Made by a program: the position numbers and the translations under genes. A DNA stretch of 64,000 nt from Diorhabda sublineata (Eukaryota > Arthropoda > Insecta > Coleoptera > Chrysomelidae), in NCBI RefSeq assembly GCF_026230105.1, contig NC_079475.1:16508125-16572124 (forward strand). The letters run 5' to 3'. The stretch's first letter is position 1; each line of letters begins with the position of its first letter. The notes under the pieces are model-generated. The model worked only from the letters and a program-made list of their open reading frames with translations, was not told where the DNA came from and did not search any database. Shown piece by piece: positions 10,780-23,548 of the stretch.

Positions 10780-12394
10780 TTCCTCGTGGTTTTCAAGCTA
10801 GCTCCAGTGGTGAATACTAATATCAGTTTTTTTCAAGTATAATATGCCTATATGTGAATAATATATAACAACCTCGTGCATGTCGGGTACAATTTTTGAT
10901 TTACCAACCTCATCACCATGTGGGAATGTTTCAGTAAATAATTTCTGTTTGTTCTCAATTTAAGCTTCTAATTGAATCGACCGTTTCTTGAAAAAATAAG
11001 CCTAATTGACTGCTCCTCCACGATTTGGCAGTATGTAATACTATAAATTGGTTTATTCTGGCGAAAACTATCTTGTTTCTGCATCTAAGTGATTGTTACT
11101 TATAATTAAATACTGTCATTAGTAGCAAGGTATTCGAAAACACCAATGTCATCACGATCTTACAAGACCATATTCTCTAGACTGCTTCTAATATCCGCCA
11201 AAGAATCGAAAAGTCTTTTCAAAGCTTTTATGATACGATTATGGTTCGTCTTTTTTTCACAAGTATTGAAAACAATTCTAATTATTAGAATCAGATTCAA
11301 TCTTATACAAAAATTAAAGAACTAAAAAGTATGTTTCCAATCAACTTTTAATAGTTGAAATACAAAAATAGAAGAAAAATATTAATTGGAATCGATTTTT
11401 TAAATATAAGTAGCAGTCTATGTAACTACATGGCTTAAGGCCTAAAATGTTTGGTTCACGTATTATAGACGACAAAAAGCTGCAAACACTCAACAGCTTG
11501 TTTATGTCTCACTCGCGTTTTCCGTTATGACTTGGCTCTCCGATGAGCGAAAAAAACAAGACAAAGAGCAGGATGATTTGATTTGAAATTTTAAACTGAT
11601 AGGTTCGCACAAAATTGGTCTACGTTCTGGGTCCCGATCACGGGTGGTCACTGCTTCACAGTATATAGAGAGCAGAATATCCCGGAATATTTATTGTTTT
11701 AGTTTGAGTTATGGAACTATATATACCCTTTGTTTGCTCTTCCTGTAGTTGTATCACACTGAAGGATGTGGAAGACTAACTTGTTCATTTTGTATACGAT
11801 TGTTAGGCATTGTTTATTGGTAAAGTCGTAAAAACCATTTCAATTTGATTTTTTAAAAAGGTACATCAATATAATTTATTAACACAGTCCACTCCTGACA
11901 ATAGATCTTTACAACACCAAAATATATGTAAACCACGTACAACAATAACACTAAATCAAATTGAGTGTGCGGATGAAGCGAAATTTGGTAGGAAATGAGA
12001 CGATGAATAATCATGAATCCATAGCCTCAATTGCATTTTAATATTGGTCATAAATTTCCTCTACAATTATCAACTACCAGTTTAATCTAGTGGAAAGCCA
12101 GTATTTAGTATTATTCAAACAAAGCCGAGTTCTTTTATAGACAACTTCATTTATATTTACAAATAAAGGCTAGAATGAAAGATTTATGTGAACTTGATAA
12201 GCATTATAAATGTACTATGAATATTGAAATTATGATTACGATTTATATGCATTGAAAGTTTCAAGTACTATGAGTTTCAAATTTCAATACATGAAACGTA
12301 GGGAGTTTTCAGAATATATTTGATTTAAAGTGTAGTCAAAATCAGGAATTCCTACTTTGAGATAGAAAATAGAAACAAATATTTATAATTGGAT
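10780..12394. other. Unannotated AT-rich stretch
   Basis: No gene found. The segment 11440-11720 is less AT-rich than its surroundings, with phrases such as CGATGAGCGAAAAAAACAAG and GGTCCCGATCACGGGTGGTC, and may be the end of an unknown element. Confidence 0.5.
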
Positions 12395-12900
12395 ATGGCT
12401 TTATTATTTATCAAAATATTCGCCAATAATATCAATAAATTCAACCAATTCGAAGTATTTCTCCCATTTTGATTACAGTACCTCCGAAACATGTGATTTG
12501 AATGCATCAACCTCTTCTTCGGGTGTAGAAAAACGTTAATCTCGTAATTTATTTTTGATCTCCCAGAATAATAATAAATAATTGGATGCAACATAAGCAC
12601 TGTACGGCAAATGACTCATAAATTGGATGTTTTGACCGTTCAAAATTGTTTTTATTTGAACTGATGTGTGAGACCTCACATTGTCGTGGAATGATTCTTC
12701 TTCTGCGATTAGTTTACATCATTAGGGATGGCAAAGGTATTTTCTGGCACAACATTCAATTTTGGACGACCTTCGCGAATAATATGATAAATGTTCCAAG
12801 TATCTGTAAACAATTGAAATAGGACTCGTACGACAACACGTTCTGAGTACGTTCACTATCAAAAATATCAAACTTTATAGTAGCAATGTCAGATTTTACC
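12395..12900 (-). mobile_element. Mariner relic (SETMAR-like family), copy A
   Basis: Minus-strand translation gives KFDIFDSERTQNVL near 12860, a decayed middle (GRPKLNVVPENTF, about 12765), HDNVRSHTSVQIK with the second catalytic Asp (about 12680), QNIQFMSHLPYSA (about 12640), then RFSTPEEEVDAFKSHVSEVL and the tail IDIIGEYFDK ending at about 12397. These are the standard landmarks of irritans/SETMAR-type mariners. The third catalytic region (normally PYSPDLAP.D) is corrupted, and the first Asp block is missing. Its 5' part (about 12795-12870) is close in sequence to 45230-45315, so this and the copy at 44890-45360 are the same family, both on the minus strand. Confidence 0.75.
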
Positions 12901-13199
12901 TATTTACATCAGTGTTGCCATATCTCAAAACTCAAATAGCCAGCCTCGTTTTTGGTAGTTGATTTTCAAAGCTTATTTTTACGACCAATAACCTACGAAT
13001 ATTAAGAGGATTCAAAATATTTCGTATAAACATGAAAATAACAGAGAAGAAATATTGGAGCTTTCAGTCGAAATGCAGCATCATTTGTATGGAGGCCAAA
13101 GAAAAAATCTGATAAGATAAAAAATAAAGACCAGCTACAGAATATATTGTGGCTAAGATCACATCGAGCGAGTGAACAAACCACTCTAAGAACTCAAAT

Positions 13200-14010
13200 G
13201 ACCACTTTTGAAATCAACGAGTGAGAGGTTAAGCCGGTGATTCCAAAATTGAAAAACAGAAAGTCTCTAGGATCGGACTATATCAGCAACGGAATAATTA
13301 AGTTTTTTGACCACTTACTAATAAAGGAACTGACAGCATTATCAAATTTGACGATGTCTTCGGGGACTGTATTCAGTGAATGGAAAACCAGCATCACCAT
13401 TTCTATTCATAAGAAAGAAAAGAAGAAAGACCCAAGTAATTACCGAAGTATATGTCTTCTTAGCACCATAATGAAACTTTTAACAAAGATATTAACACAG
13501 TACCTCTCACAAAAAGTAGCAATAAAATGAAAAGCAGTCAGGATGCCCACAATAGATCCACAATAGACGCAATATTCATATTAAGACAAATTGTAGAAAA
13601 AGCAATAGTATAATAAGCCGGTTTTCCTAAACTTTGTTGACCTAACTCAGGCTTTCGACAGAGAAAACTTAAAGGTGTTATACGCATTTTACAGGAAGAA
13701 CGAGTAAATAAAAAAGTGATACAAGCAGTCAAGGAACTACACTATACCGTACAAGAATATACAACACCACAACTCACTCACAGATGAAATTCCAATAAAA
13801 ACAGGAATCAGACCTCATGATAAACGGAATCAAAACTGTATGAAGATGATACGCAATGGGAAGCAGTGAGTTCCGAATTTATATTCTAGGCAGATGATGC
13901 TGTACTTATAGCAGAAAACGAACACAATCTAGAACGATCACTTTTCAGTTTCAACCAAATGGCAGAACAGTTCAATATGAAGATATCTATCCCTAAGACA
14001 AAGTCTTTAA
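13200..14010 (+). mobile_element. RTE-type LINE reverse transcriptase relic
   Basis: The 97-codon open frame 13237-13530 reads IPKLKNRKSLGSDYISNGII, EWKTSITISIHKKEKKKDPS and NYRSICLLSTIMKLLTKILT: the fingers region of a non-LTR reverse transcriptase (usual forms KN.KA.G.D, W....I.PI.KK, NYR.ISLL). After frame changes it continues with FVDLTQAFDRENL (about 13630, palm motif with the first catalytic Asp), NSLTDEIPIKTGIR (about 13780) and ADDAVLIAENEHN (about 13892-13930), the YADD-box region with both Asps kept. It ends at FNMKISIPKTKSL. Domain order is complete, but frame shifts and a deletion after GIR make it inactive. Confidence 0.85.
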
Positions 14011-14039
14011 AGACGCACGCTGTATATTTTCTGGATATT

Positions 14040-15725
14040 ATCCTCTATTGGTGTAGATATTGTACATTATCGATAATCTCTTGAAGATTAAATTTTAGTG
14101 ATCTATAGCTTTCACTGAACCTTTTCTTTTGATTCCTATCGGATAGTTAATCACGGAAAAGATCAAATAACTCTCAGATTTTGACTAAAAGATGATCGAA
14201 TAACTTATTAGAGAAGTGAAGGGTTCAATGTTCTTTGAACTCATTCTTATTGTCAGTAGGAGATATCGGAGGATAGATAAATTGTTATTATGTGATATTG
14301 TTTCACTAAATTACTAGTTTCATGTAACGAAATATGAAATGTGATTATTTGAATCAAGAAAAGAGTCTCTTCGGTATATTGAGGAATTTACTAAAAGGAT
14401 TCCATTATGTTGTTATTTTGAATAAATTATTCTGATGAATCATCGTGCTGTAGGTGATACGAGTATTCTGAACGTGAAAATGATTTTCTAAAGTGGTACA
14501 GCTGCGACAGAGCACTTAAAGCACAGTTGGGAACGTCTCTTCTTTTCAAAATTTGTAATTTATAACTAAAATTTTATCCTAGCTTGACATGGAATCAAAA
14601 GAATGTTCCCAAGTGGAGTGATAGTGTCCAATAAACACAGACATTGAAATTTCTTTCCTGAAATACTACATTCTAAATTTAATTCATTCTCTATACAATG
14701 TTTACCATATTTTGTTTCCATAATTTTTGAGGATACATTTTCCACTATATTATAATTCTAGAGAAATTTGGATATAAAGTTGGGAAAACAGAAATTGTAA
14801 GTCAAATGTGTCTACTGTAACTAACTGCTTATCAGAAACTATTAAAATTTTAAAGTTGAATTGCATCGTAAAGAATAGCGTCCCAAAATGAATAGTAAAT
14901 AAAAATTATGATTAGTTTGATTAGATAGAACGATTCAAGATATTAAAACTTAGATAATAAAAGCTGTTTTGAAATGAATAGCGGAGTTTCAATGCTTCAT
15001 ACTTCCCATTACATCGAACTTACAGTTACCAATGATATGAATAACAAAAAGCAGCTCAAATAGTTTCACATAAAAACCTACAGGTTCTCAATGGGACTAG
15101 ATATTTAAAACACAGCATTGGTGCGAGTTTTTTCCAATTATATATCAGTCTGTTTCTAATACTTGTTGTATGAAATGATTTAATCACAGATCAATGTGAA
15201 AGCAATAGAAAATAAACCATGTCGTACAACCCAGCGAAAGTGTTTTATCTAGATGGAGCTGTAGCTGTAGGTTATATTTGCTTAACCTATACCTATACCT
15301 AGACCTATACATTTTCCGATGGCATATGAAACATAGGAATTCAGCTTCGAGGAGTTTTGTTTCAATTGTATCAGCGCGTGAGGATTTTTGCGCCTCATTT
15401 TATTAACCAACAACCAACCAATGTAAATGGTGAGTATTTCAAAATACACATTCAAAATTAAGTCATTTAAAACGTATTTGTACGAGAATCATTAATCAAC
15501 ATACATGTTTGTGAAATAATATAGTAACTTGGTTGAACGCAACGCAAGTAACATAGTGTACGTTAAGATTCATTTTAAATACCAGCCTGACGTTTTCAAA
15601 CAAAATGGTAAATATTCAAGAAACATAGACACAAGATCCAGAAACTCCTCAACGCCATACAAGCAATCAAGTTGGTAAATAAATGGACCATAGGCTCTAG
15701 ACCCTGTTCGTCTTCAAGTACCATA
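14040..15725. other. Unannotated AT-rich stretch
   Basis: No gene or named repeat. It contains a short tandem run of CCTATA-like units at 15283-15313 (ACCTATACCTATACCTAGAC). The Ser/Thr-poor short frames here look random. Confidence 0.5.
15283..15313. repeat. Short (CCTATA)n tandem run
   Basis: Four to five units of ACCTAT/CCTAGA in a row, preceded by a CTGTAG repeat at 15252-15270. Simple sequence. Confidence 0.7.
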
Positions 15726-17480
15726 CACTTTGCAGCGTGTAGGTGTTCTCTTGTCCAAAACTTCTAATCAATTATCTGAAGGCACCCCTCTTCTGCACGA
15801 CGAAAAATTATTGCCGCACCCTGAATGCCACACCAGTCTCTTATATTCCGGGGCCACGAATGTTGTTTACGCCCTGGTCTTCTTCTTCCGTCGATCTTTC
15901 CCGTCAGTATGAGCTTGAGAGTTGAATATCTCGGTCCTCGCAGGATGTGTCCCAAATAAGATACTTTTCGTTGGTTAATTACCGTGTTCAGTTCTCTTTC
16001 CACACCCGATCTCTTCATTACTTCTTCATTCGTCATGTGCTTGGTCCATGGGATCCGTAGTCTGCTTATTTCCATTGCTTCTAATCTGTTTAAGGATCTC
16101 ACTTTCAGAGTCCACGTCTTCACACTATACAAAAGGATTGGTCAAATTTAACATTTTATCATCCTCAATCTAAGGCTTAGGGAGACTTCTCGGTGGATTA
16201 GAATTATTAAATTTTGTAAAAGCTGTCTTTGCAATTGCTATAGGAGTTTAAACTTCCTTCTCGCAATTCTCATTTAACATACATCCAAGGTATTTAAATT
16301 TATTGACCCTCTGTGTTATTTCCATTGACAAGTAATTGAGCTTCGCCGTGTTGTTGTCTGCTTATGACCTTTAGTTAGGTTTTATGCGCATTTATTTTGA
16401 GTTACGTTGATAGAATTGACTAGCTCTTGTAGATCTTCTACGTTGTCGGCTAATATCGCAGTATCTACGGCATACCTAATATTATTTATGAGAGTTACAT
16501 TTATTTTAATGCCTTTTTGATGGTTTTTTAATGCTAACTGACAAATTCGATCTACGTATATGTTAAATAGCATGGGTGAGAGTATGCATCTCTGACGGAC
16601 TCCCTTAAGTATCTGAAGGTGTTCCGCATACAGCTTTTGTATGATCCTGATGTCTTCACTTTCACGTCAATATCAACATCCTTTAGGGTGTCAAACAGTA
16701 ACTCATGCCGAATGGAGTCAAATGCTTTTTGGTAGTCTATAAAGCAAACGAAGAGATATTTTCTTTGATCATAGCATTTTTGACATTAGTAACTGCATAG
16801 AATAGTGCTTTCCTGGTACCTAGCCCGTTTTAAAACCCAAACTGAGTTTCACCATTAACCTCTTCGCACTTTTTAAATATTCGTTTGTGTATAATCTTCA
16901 AAAAAGCCTCCAGTGCGTGGTTCATCAAGCTTATTAGTCTGTAGTCTTCACAAGTTTTGACACTGGGTTTCTTCGGGATAGTCTTAAAGGTGGATTTCAG
17001 CCAATCTAGGGGAATGCCGCTATAATATATAATGTTAAAGAGTTTGCCCAGATGTTTAGTATCTATTAATTTTAGTGTTTCCGAGTAGACGTTATTATGT
17101 CCAAGAGCTTTTCCGTTCTTTACATTTTTAATAGCGAATTCCACTTTAGCTTATATTATTCTTGGGCCCGTTGTACTCTCGTAACTATTTACATCTATCC
17201 TTCTATTATAGTAAAATAGATTCTGAATGTATTCCTTCAAGATATTGCACAGTTCCTCTGGCTCAGTTATAATTCTGTTATTTACCCTAATCAATGGTGT
17301 GTTTTCTAAAAGTTCCTGTTACCTACTTTAGTTTTCTATGAAAATTGACCGAATCATGTTTCCTATGTAATATTGTTATATTTTTGTTTGCCATGTTATA
17401 ATTTACCTATTCTTCGATCTTCCATTAAGGTGAATATTTTTCGTCATCCAAGGCTTTTTAGCTTCCGTTTTCGGCAACCG
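15725..17480 (-). mobile_element. Non-LTR retrotransposon RT ORF relic with mutated YADD box
   Basis: This is the longest continuous LINE in the window. On the minus strand, from the right: GPRII, stop, AKVEFAIKNVKNGKALGHNN (about 17090-17165); TFKTIPKKPSVKTCEDYRLI, QFGF at about 16830; then, after frame changes, the palm and INNIRYAVDTAILADNVEDL (about 16420-16490). It closes with the RTE/jockey-type tail: VRSLNRLEAMEISRLRIPWT (16030-16110), RKVSYLGHILRGPRYS and GRRRPGRKQHSWPRNIRDW (about 15800-15870). In intact relatives the active site reads RYADDTAILA. Here it reads RYAVDTAILA, so the first Asp of the pair is Val. Stops and frame shifts are also present. Open frames of 104, 63 and 122 codons remain. 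Confidence 0.88.
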
Positions 17481-17484
17481 TGAT

Positions 17485-18300
17485 ACTTTCTGAGTTGATT
17501 GCTGTATTTCGGTTTTGATTATGTTCCAACCTTCTTCCGCGTTCATGACTGGTAACAAAAGAAAATTCTCCAAATACTTGCACGCACTCGCTCTACGCTA
17601 TCTTCATAAACTCGTCCTGCAATTCTTTTTCTCATAAATACACACACCATGATGAACGTGACTGAATTTATTACGGAATTGAAGTTGTACATTAACCACG
17701 TATTTTTTATGTAAAACTTTCTGCTATCTAGTAATTATCTTCGTTACTTTGGCTTTGTAGCGAATGGCAGTTGAAACATATTCACTGGCGTCAACGAAAA
17801 AAACTGTTGGTGGTGCTTTTTCGTTTGATATACATTTACAACTGTAAATTCGATTTATATAATATTATGAAGCGTTAAAATCCGTTATTCACTTTGAAAT
17901 ATATCAAAATAAGTGATGCAAAACTGCCTGAGACGGTCTTAACAATATCTGAAACTGATAACAGCATGAATTACGGTCGCTTATAAAACCCCTTCGGTGC
18001 TCAATTTACAAAGATTTAGAAGCCACATTGAACTACCGTGGCAACATCTGTTCATATCTAGTTATAAATTTCCTGCGGGATCAACAGAACTCTTGAGGTT
18101 ATGTTCTTCTCGTTAATCTAATTCAGTAAAATAACATACCCTTTAGTGGGATTTGTAGCTCGGTAACCGATATACCCTTAAATATACATTTATACGAGGG
18201 TTCTATCCTTTGTTAGAAGTAAAATTCAAAATTTTTCACTCTGGAGATCGATTTTGCCAATGAATGCACTAAGCTAGTGATTAATAGTTATTTATGCAAC
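17485..18300. other. Unannotated stretch
   Basis: The right flank of the LINE and further AT-rich DNA. The part next to 17480 may still be 5' LINE sequence. Nothing else recognised. Confidence 0.5.
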
Positions 18301-18304
18301 AAGT

Positions 18305-18397
18305 GAGTAAAGTAATACTTTTTTTACGAGTAGGATGGTTTGATGAGCCGAAGGCGAGTGCGGCAATTTCTACGAGTGAAATAAAGTTACTTTACTC
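18305..18397. repeat. Inverted-repeat element with GAGTAAAGTAA ends
   Basis: GAGTAAAGTAA at 18305-18315 is matched by its exact reverse complement at 18387-18397. Between them is ATGAGCCGAAGGCGAGTG, a GC-richer phrase of a type (GAGCCG.AGGC) that recurs at about 59290 (ATGAGCCGCAGGCTATATG). A small MITE or hairpin repeat is likely; family unknown. Confidence 0.45.
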
Positions 18398-18399
18398 AA

Positions 18400-19173
18400 G
18401 AGTTTCATACACAATTTTTTCTAAGTTAGCACTAATAGCATTTGACGAAAGTTGGAAAATAAGTTTGCGCATGCGTTAGGAGGTTTTTTCCTTTATTTCA
18501 TCAATTATGAACGGTTATTTTCGGTTTGCTAATCGGTTAAGTGAGTGTGAAGATTTTTCTGAAAATGGAAAAATAAAGTATGCAGCTGTTATTGAGTATT
18601 TGTTTTCAAAGGCAATGTGCCTACACAAATGTAAGAGGATTTTAAGCAGATTGAGTTTGATATTTGGTGTCTATTCAAAGCTGGAGATGAAACCAGTTGT
18701 CACCTTTACAATCCTGAAACAAAGTAATAGTCAAAACAGTGGATTGCAAAGGCGATCCTGCCCCAAAACAAGCAAAGACGGTGTAATATTTGAATATTAC
18801 TACAATTAGTTTATAGTTTGTGAATTTCCACGCGATTTTCTTTCTAACTAGCAGTAGTTTCTTATCCACCTAGTATTGCATTGTATTTCCGTTGTATTCT
18901 AGATTTATTTCAATGATTTCTTTTTGTATGTTTCTCTTAGCTTCCCCTGTTGTTTCATATATAATTTTCTAGTGGACGTGAAGAGGAGTGAAATTCATTA
19001 GGTATTTGAATATTGAGAAGTGATTTCAATTTAAGTTTGGCTACATTTTCCAGTTTCTCATTACACCGCTATTACCTTTCACGTCTCTGCCCATATTGGT
19101 TGTATGGTTAATCTACGTTTATCAACAGGTCAATGAGTAATCCTGTTGACTATGAAATTCAGTCAATCATTCA
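18400..19173. other. Unannotated stretch with one 100-codon ORF
   Basis: The frame 18507-18809 (plus, 100 codons, starts ATG) reads MNGYFRFANRLSECEDFSEN and continues with many Cys, Lys and Ser. I do not recognise it. It lies next to the small inverted-repeat element and could be a decayed transposon exon or chance. No splice or promoter signals stand out. Confidence 0.4.
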
Positions 19174-19932
19174 GTTTTTACATACAAATAAAATTGTCTT
19201 CTTAGCTTGATTAAGTTTATGGAATGAATTGTGAGAACGAGATTGTTGCAGGTTCTTTATGAAGAAAGCATAGATGTTTATGATCCAAAATGGTCTAGAC
19301 GGCTTAGATCATTAAAAAAAACTTGACAGAAAAAGTGAATAAAGAAACTCCACTGAAATAGTCCCTTTTCTATTGATCAGGTTGAAGAAATTTCTTCTTG
19401 TTCCAATAAGACTAGTTTAAATTATTATCGACAAACTTAACTATGAAAAGAGGGTGCGGGATAGATCCCGAAAATGTTGACAGAAGAACATAACCCAGAC
19501 TATAGCATATGATGTTCCCTTTTTAAGTGCTATCACAATGATGATGACAATGAGGTTCGCTGATTTATTTGGTTTTTACATACAAATAAAATTCGTCCTG
19601 TTATTCACTGACAGCTTGATGGAGTTTATGGATTGAATTGTGACAACGAGAATGTTGCAGATTTTTTATGAAGGTAGTATAGATATTCACAATCCAAAAT
19701 AGTCTAGACGGCTTAGTATTATGAAGGAAAGCTTGACAGAAAAATAGTCGCTTTTCTATTGATCAGGTTGAAGAAATTTCTTTTTGTTCCAATGAGACTA
19801 GTTAAAATTATTATCTACAAACTTAACTATGAAAAGAGGGTGCGAGATAGATCCCGAAAATGTTGACAGAAGAACATAACACAAATAATTAAGCATAATC
19901 TCTTTTTGAAGTGCTATTACAATTATGATGAC
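19174..19932. repeat. Direct duplication, 398-bp period, two diverged copies
   Basis: Copy A (19174-19548) and copy B (19572-19932) align from GTTTTTACATACAAATAAAA through TTTCTATTGATCAGGTTGAA and AACTTAACTATGAAAAGAGG to a shared GATGAC end. They differ by scattered substitutions and small indels; copy A has an extra GTGAATAAAGAAACTCCACT-type stretch near 19336. The shared text has no open frame in common. This is a local tandem duplication old enough to have diverged; I do not recognise the unit. Confidence 0.9.
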
Positions 19933-19934
19933 GA

Positions 19935-22370
19935 GTTTTTAGATCATATTGAAATCAGATATGGAACTTCTTTTACATAAGATACACCAATGAGCGGCAT
20001 TATTACGACTTTCAGACACGAAAACAGAAAATTCGAACAAAGAAAGGCATTTTTTTGGTATTTAGTGGCGTCGTTTGCCAAATAGGCAACGTGAAAAGTT
20101 CCCTGTAAAACTCTGGACATGATAGTAGTTAGTACCATGAGACTTTTTATGATGTGATCTTAAGCCTGGTGCCACGCGTTGACAAATTATTAAATGTTGA
20201 TCGCATCTGATTTATCGTGGAAAAGCAAGTGAATATTTTAATTTGTAATACAACTTACGCCCATAATTAGATTTTTTCTCATATGAAAATGACCGTCGTC
20301 TTTTGGAGTTTGACAAATGAAGTTATTTCCTTACTATTTACTATAGTTAGTTTTATCAATTCTAATAGAAAATTCAACAATCCAGACAAGATACTAAAAG
20401 AAAAGGGACTTTGTGATCACACTTTCAATAAAAGAAAATATATTTTATTCTGCTGAAATTTAGAGAATAACAGAAGATAGTGGGATCTGTTGTATAAAAA
20501 CAATGTCCTAGCTTTACTTGTTGACTCAACCTTATAATAAAAAGTAAAAAACTGCAAATATCAGTGAATAGAAGAAACAACTGTATCGACAAATTACAGT
20601 AGAATATATTCTTCAAAATTGTCCTTTCACAGTTTGGTATTATTATTAGAGAATATCTCGATGAAATGGAATGAAAAACATGGAATGGACGACGTGGTGC
20701 AAATACTTTCTTTAGAGATATGTGAACAGAATGTGTATCAAAATAGGCCAGTTAATACTGAAGATGGAATAGAATTAGAAGGGAATCAAATAACATCGCC
20801 TGGGAACTAGGCAATTGGAGAGTGGAATACATTTTCAGCATCTGCATCGTTAATTCTAAAAATGTGTTTTTAACGTTTATTTTTTCAAATAAATATTTCA
20901 CACAAGCTTGACTATAGACACACCACATATTTGAATTAGAAAAAGGTAGGATTGCAGTCAAGGGATTCAAGATGGAAATTTTATTTCATTCCTAATAAAT
21001 TAGTCCAATTCATAAGTTTTTTTGAAGATATTAGTTAAACAGTAAAAATGTTCCACCGGACTCTAATTTTATAATATATGAAATACATCGGCAGCTAAGA
21101 AAATTGTCACTTAAATCTCTGTGTAGTCGTATATTTCTCACAAAGTTTCACTTAGGCACATCTGTTTCCGTAGAAAAGGCGACAGTCTCAATGATGCCTT
21201 TACAAATTGAGGTTTAAAGGAAATACCAGCTTAGTTTATCTCCACGTTATCGGTCCACTTGAAACTCAATCGGATATCGAGCACCTGATTAAAATTTCAA
21301 TCCACTCAACTCAATGCAAAGAGAATTAGGGAATATTGAATTTGAATAGCGCTTACAAGCAGAATGTAAATAGTCATTATCAAATTCATGGAAAAACCAG
21401 TTATTTGTATTGATAAGCGATGTGAATCAAATTATGTGATAAAATACATTTTTTAATCCATTTTTGATATAAAAATTGGAATTTGTTTCTATCGTAACTA
21501 AACCGAATTATGGATCTGTTTTATATGAGTGTATGTTCAGTATGTTCAATTATAATCCCGAAAGGGCTAGAGAAACTAACGTTCAAAATTGATGAAATCA
21601 TTTGGAAAATTAACTTCACAGCCAAGAAGAAAAACTTCTGAACGATTTTCTTCCATTCTCACGCAACAATTCTTTCCACTCGACCGTTTTTACGATCCAG
21701 AAAAGCAGAATAAAAACTTCTGAAATGTAACAAGACACGACATCACAATGTTTTTTGATGTCTTTTAGGCAAAAAAATAATATTATTGATATATACTTAC
21801 TTCTACCACTCATAAAATTTCTCAAGAGAAACTTGAAAATGGCTAATAATGAAAATTAAATTGATTTCAACTACAATTTTCTTCGAAACTAATGAAAGAG
21901 TACTTGATTTTGTGAAATGTACTTTGTATTATTGAAAAGTTTTATGTCACGTCTTATACTCATGTGGACACAAGCATTATCGATTTACTCATTGTATTTT
22001 ATGCTTTGTATTGCATTGTATGCCAAATAAAGGACTGTGGATATATGTAAACGGTAACTTCACGTCTATATGTTCATCAGTTTCCATCTTTTTGAAACGC
22101 CTTATATAATATAAATCTAAAATATAGGCTCGTGTAACAAAAATTTCTTATATTTCTAACATCCGGCATCGATGGGTTATGAGAAAAGTTATTTTTAAAT
22201 TTCCAAAAGTGATAATTAACGTTTTATCTTCTTCAATCAACGTATCCTTTGAAAAAAGAGTTTTGCGTAGCTCCCTTAAAACAGCTATGGTTGTTTTCCT
22301 ACACTCAATGGTGGTGAGAAAAATAACACTAGTAACTATCGTAATACTGTATCGTAATACTCAATCTTAA
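19935..22370. other. Unannotated AT-rich stretch
   Basis: About 2.4 kb with no recognisable gene, exon or transposon. Open frames of 60-72 codons (19944-20138, 20425-20616, 20619-20810, 20752-20970, 21616-21825, 22179-22370) carry no motif and overlap on opposite strands, as expected of chance. Confidence 0.55.
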
Positions 22371-22846
22371 ACAGGGTGTTTCTATAGTCGACCGACAACG
22401 CTCTACCACAGAGAGATCTCAATAAATGATTCATTTTGATATAGGAATACAAACCCTTATGGAGCCTAGTTGTTGATATATAGGGTGTGCAAAATTTTAA
22501 ATAAAAAATTTGCCATAAATCAAAGACGCCTTTAAATTTTTTTTTCAAATTTGGTGACAAATATTATCCTTTATAAAGCAATATTTCGACATAAAAAAAC
22601 TTTGGAAAAATTTAAACAGTGGCGCGCTTTCAGGGTTAGTTGTCACTTTTATTTTCCTATTTTTCACGCCACTGGAGCAAATTCTTTGTTTTAAATTACC
22701 TCATTATTTTTAGTTAAAAAACTAAAAACCTTTTATGGAGCTGAAATGAACGGTGTTATAGAAATTTGCCTCTACAAATTAATAAATTATTCATATAATT
22801 TCGAATAACGATTAAGCGTAAGTAGTTCAGAACAAATAAAAAATAT

Positions 22847-23545
22847 TCATAATGTCAATTGTTGCAACTGTTGGTCACTTATTTCAATACACTTATTACA
22901 TCGTTTTGTCATTGAAAAACGTGTCTTTGAGAATAAATCTGAATGGGATTCAATGATTTCTGCCGCAGCTTGAATTCTAGCTATTAGATCTTGTTCAGAT
23001 TCGATGATTGTTTCGTATATTAAGGACTTCATATAGCTTCATATAAAAAATCGATAGGATTTGAGTCAGGTGATCTTGGAGGTCAACAATTGGTCCTAAC
23101 CAATCCATTTTCTCTAAAACTTCTGCATATAAATTGCTCCATTTAATTTATTTGGTAAAATGTAAGGCCCGATTAAGCAATCTTCAACCATACCCACCCA
23201 TACATTAATCGAATATTTATGCTAAAATCCCCTTTCATGAACAAAGTGCGGATTTTCTTCACCCCAAACGTGACTATTTGTAGAGTTGAAAATTCCTTCC
23301 CTAGTAAATCTAGCCTCGTCGGTATACGACACATGTTTTTGAAAGTTTCGATTTTTACGACACTTTTGTGAAGACCAGTTTGAAAATTCCATACGCACCT
23401 GAAAATCTCTAGGTTCTAATACTTGGCTTGGCCAATTTGTATGGATAAAGACTTGTTCTTTTGAAACTTTCCATACAGTAGAATTGTCCACTCTTGATGT
23501 GCGACCTAGAGTTCGAGTACTCAAAGATGACCTTTCAGAAATATT
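22847..23545 (-). pseudogene. DDE transposase of the palindrome, left copy (internal deletion)
   Basis: A 100-codon frame (23222-23524) reads STRTLGRTSRVDNSTVWKVS, the HTH of an insect mariner-related transposase, then FQVRMEFSNW, the catalytic start VSYTDEARFTREGIFNSTNS with the first Asp (TDEA), HVWGEENPHFVHERGF, and, past a stop, INVWVGMVEDCLIGPYILPN. It jumps to the carboxy end KSLIYETIIESEQDLIARIQ, SHSDLFSKTRFSMTKRC. In intact relatives a block with the second and third catalytic residues (QHDGAPAHF, then RSPDLTPLDFFLWG) lies between these two parts. It is missing here, so the copy cannot be active. Confidence 0.82.
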
Positions 23546-23548
23546 TGA

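Noticed and set aside
15730..15925. Two overlapping plus-strand ORFs of 60 codons
   Set aside because: Antisense shadows of the LINE carboxy tail on the minus strand.
22618..22680. CAGTGGCG..CGCCACTG pair as an independent hAT MITE
   Set aside because: It lies wholly inside the palindrome arm and is repeated in the other arm, so it belongs to that element.
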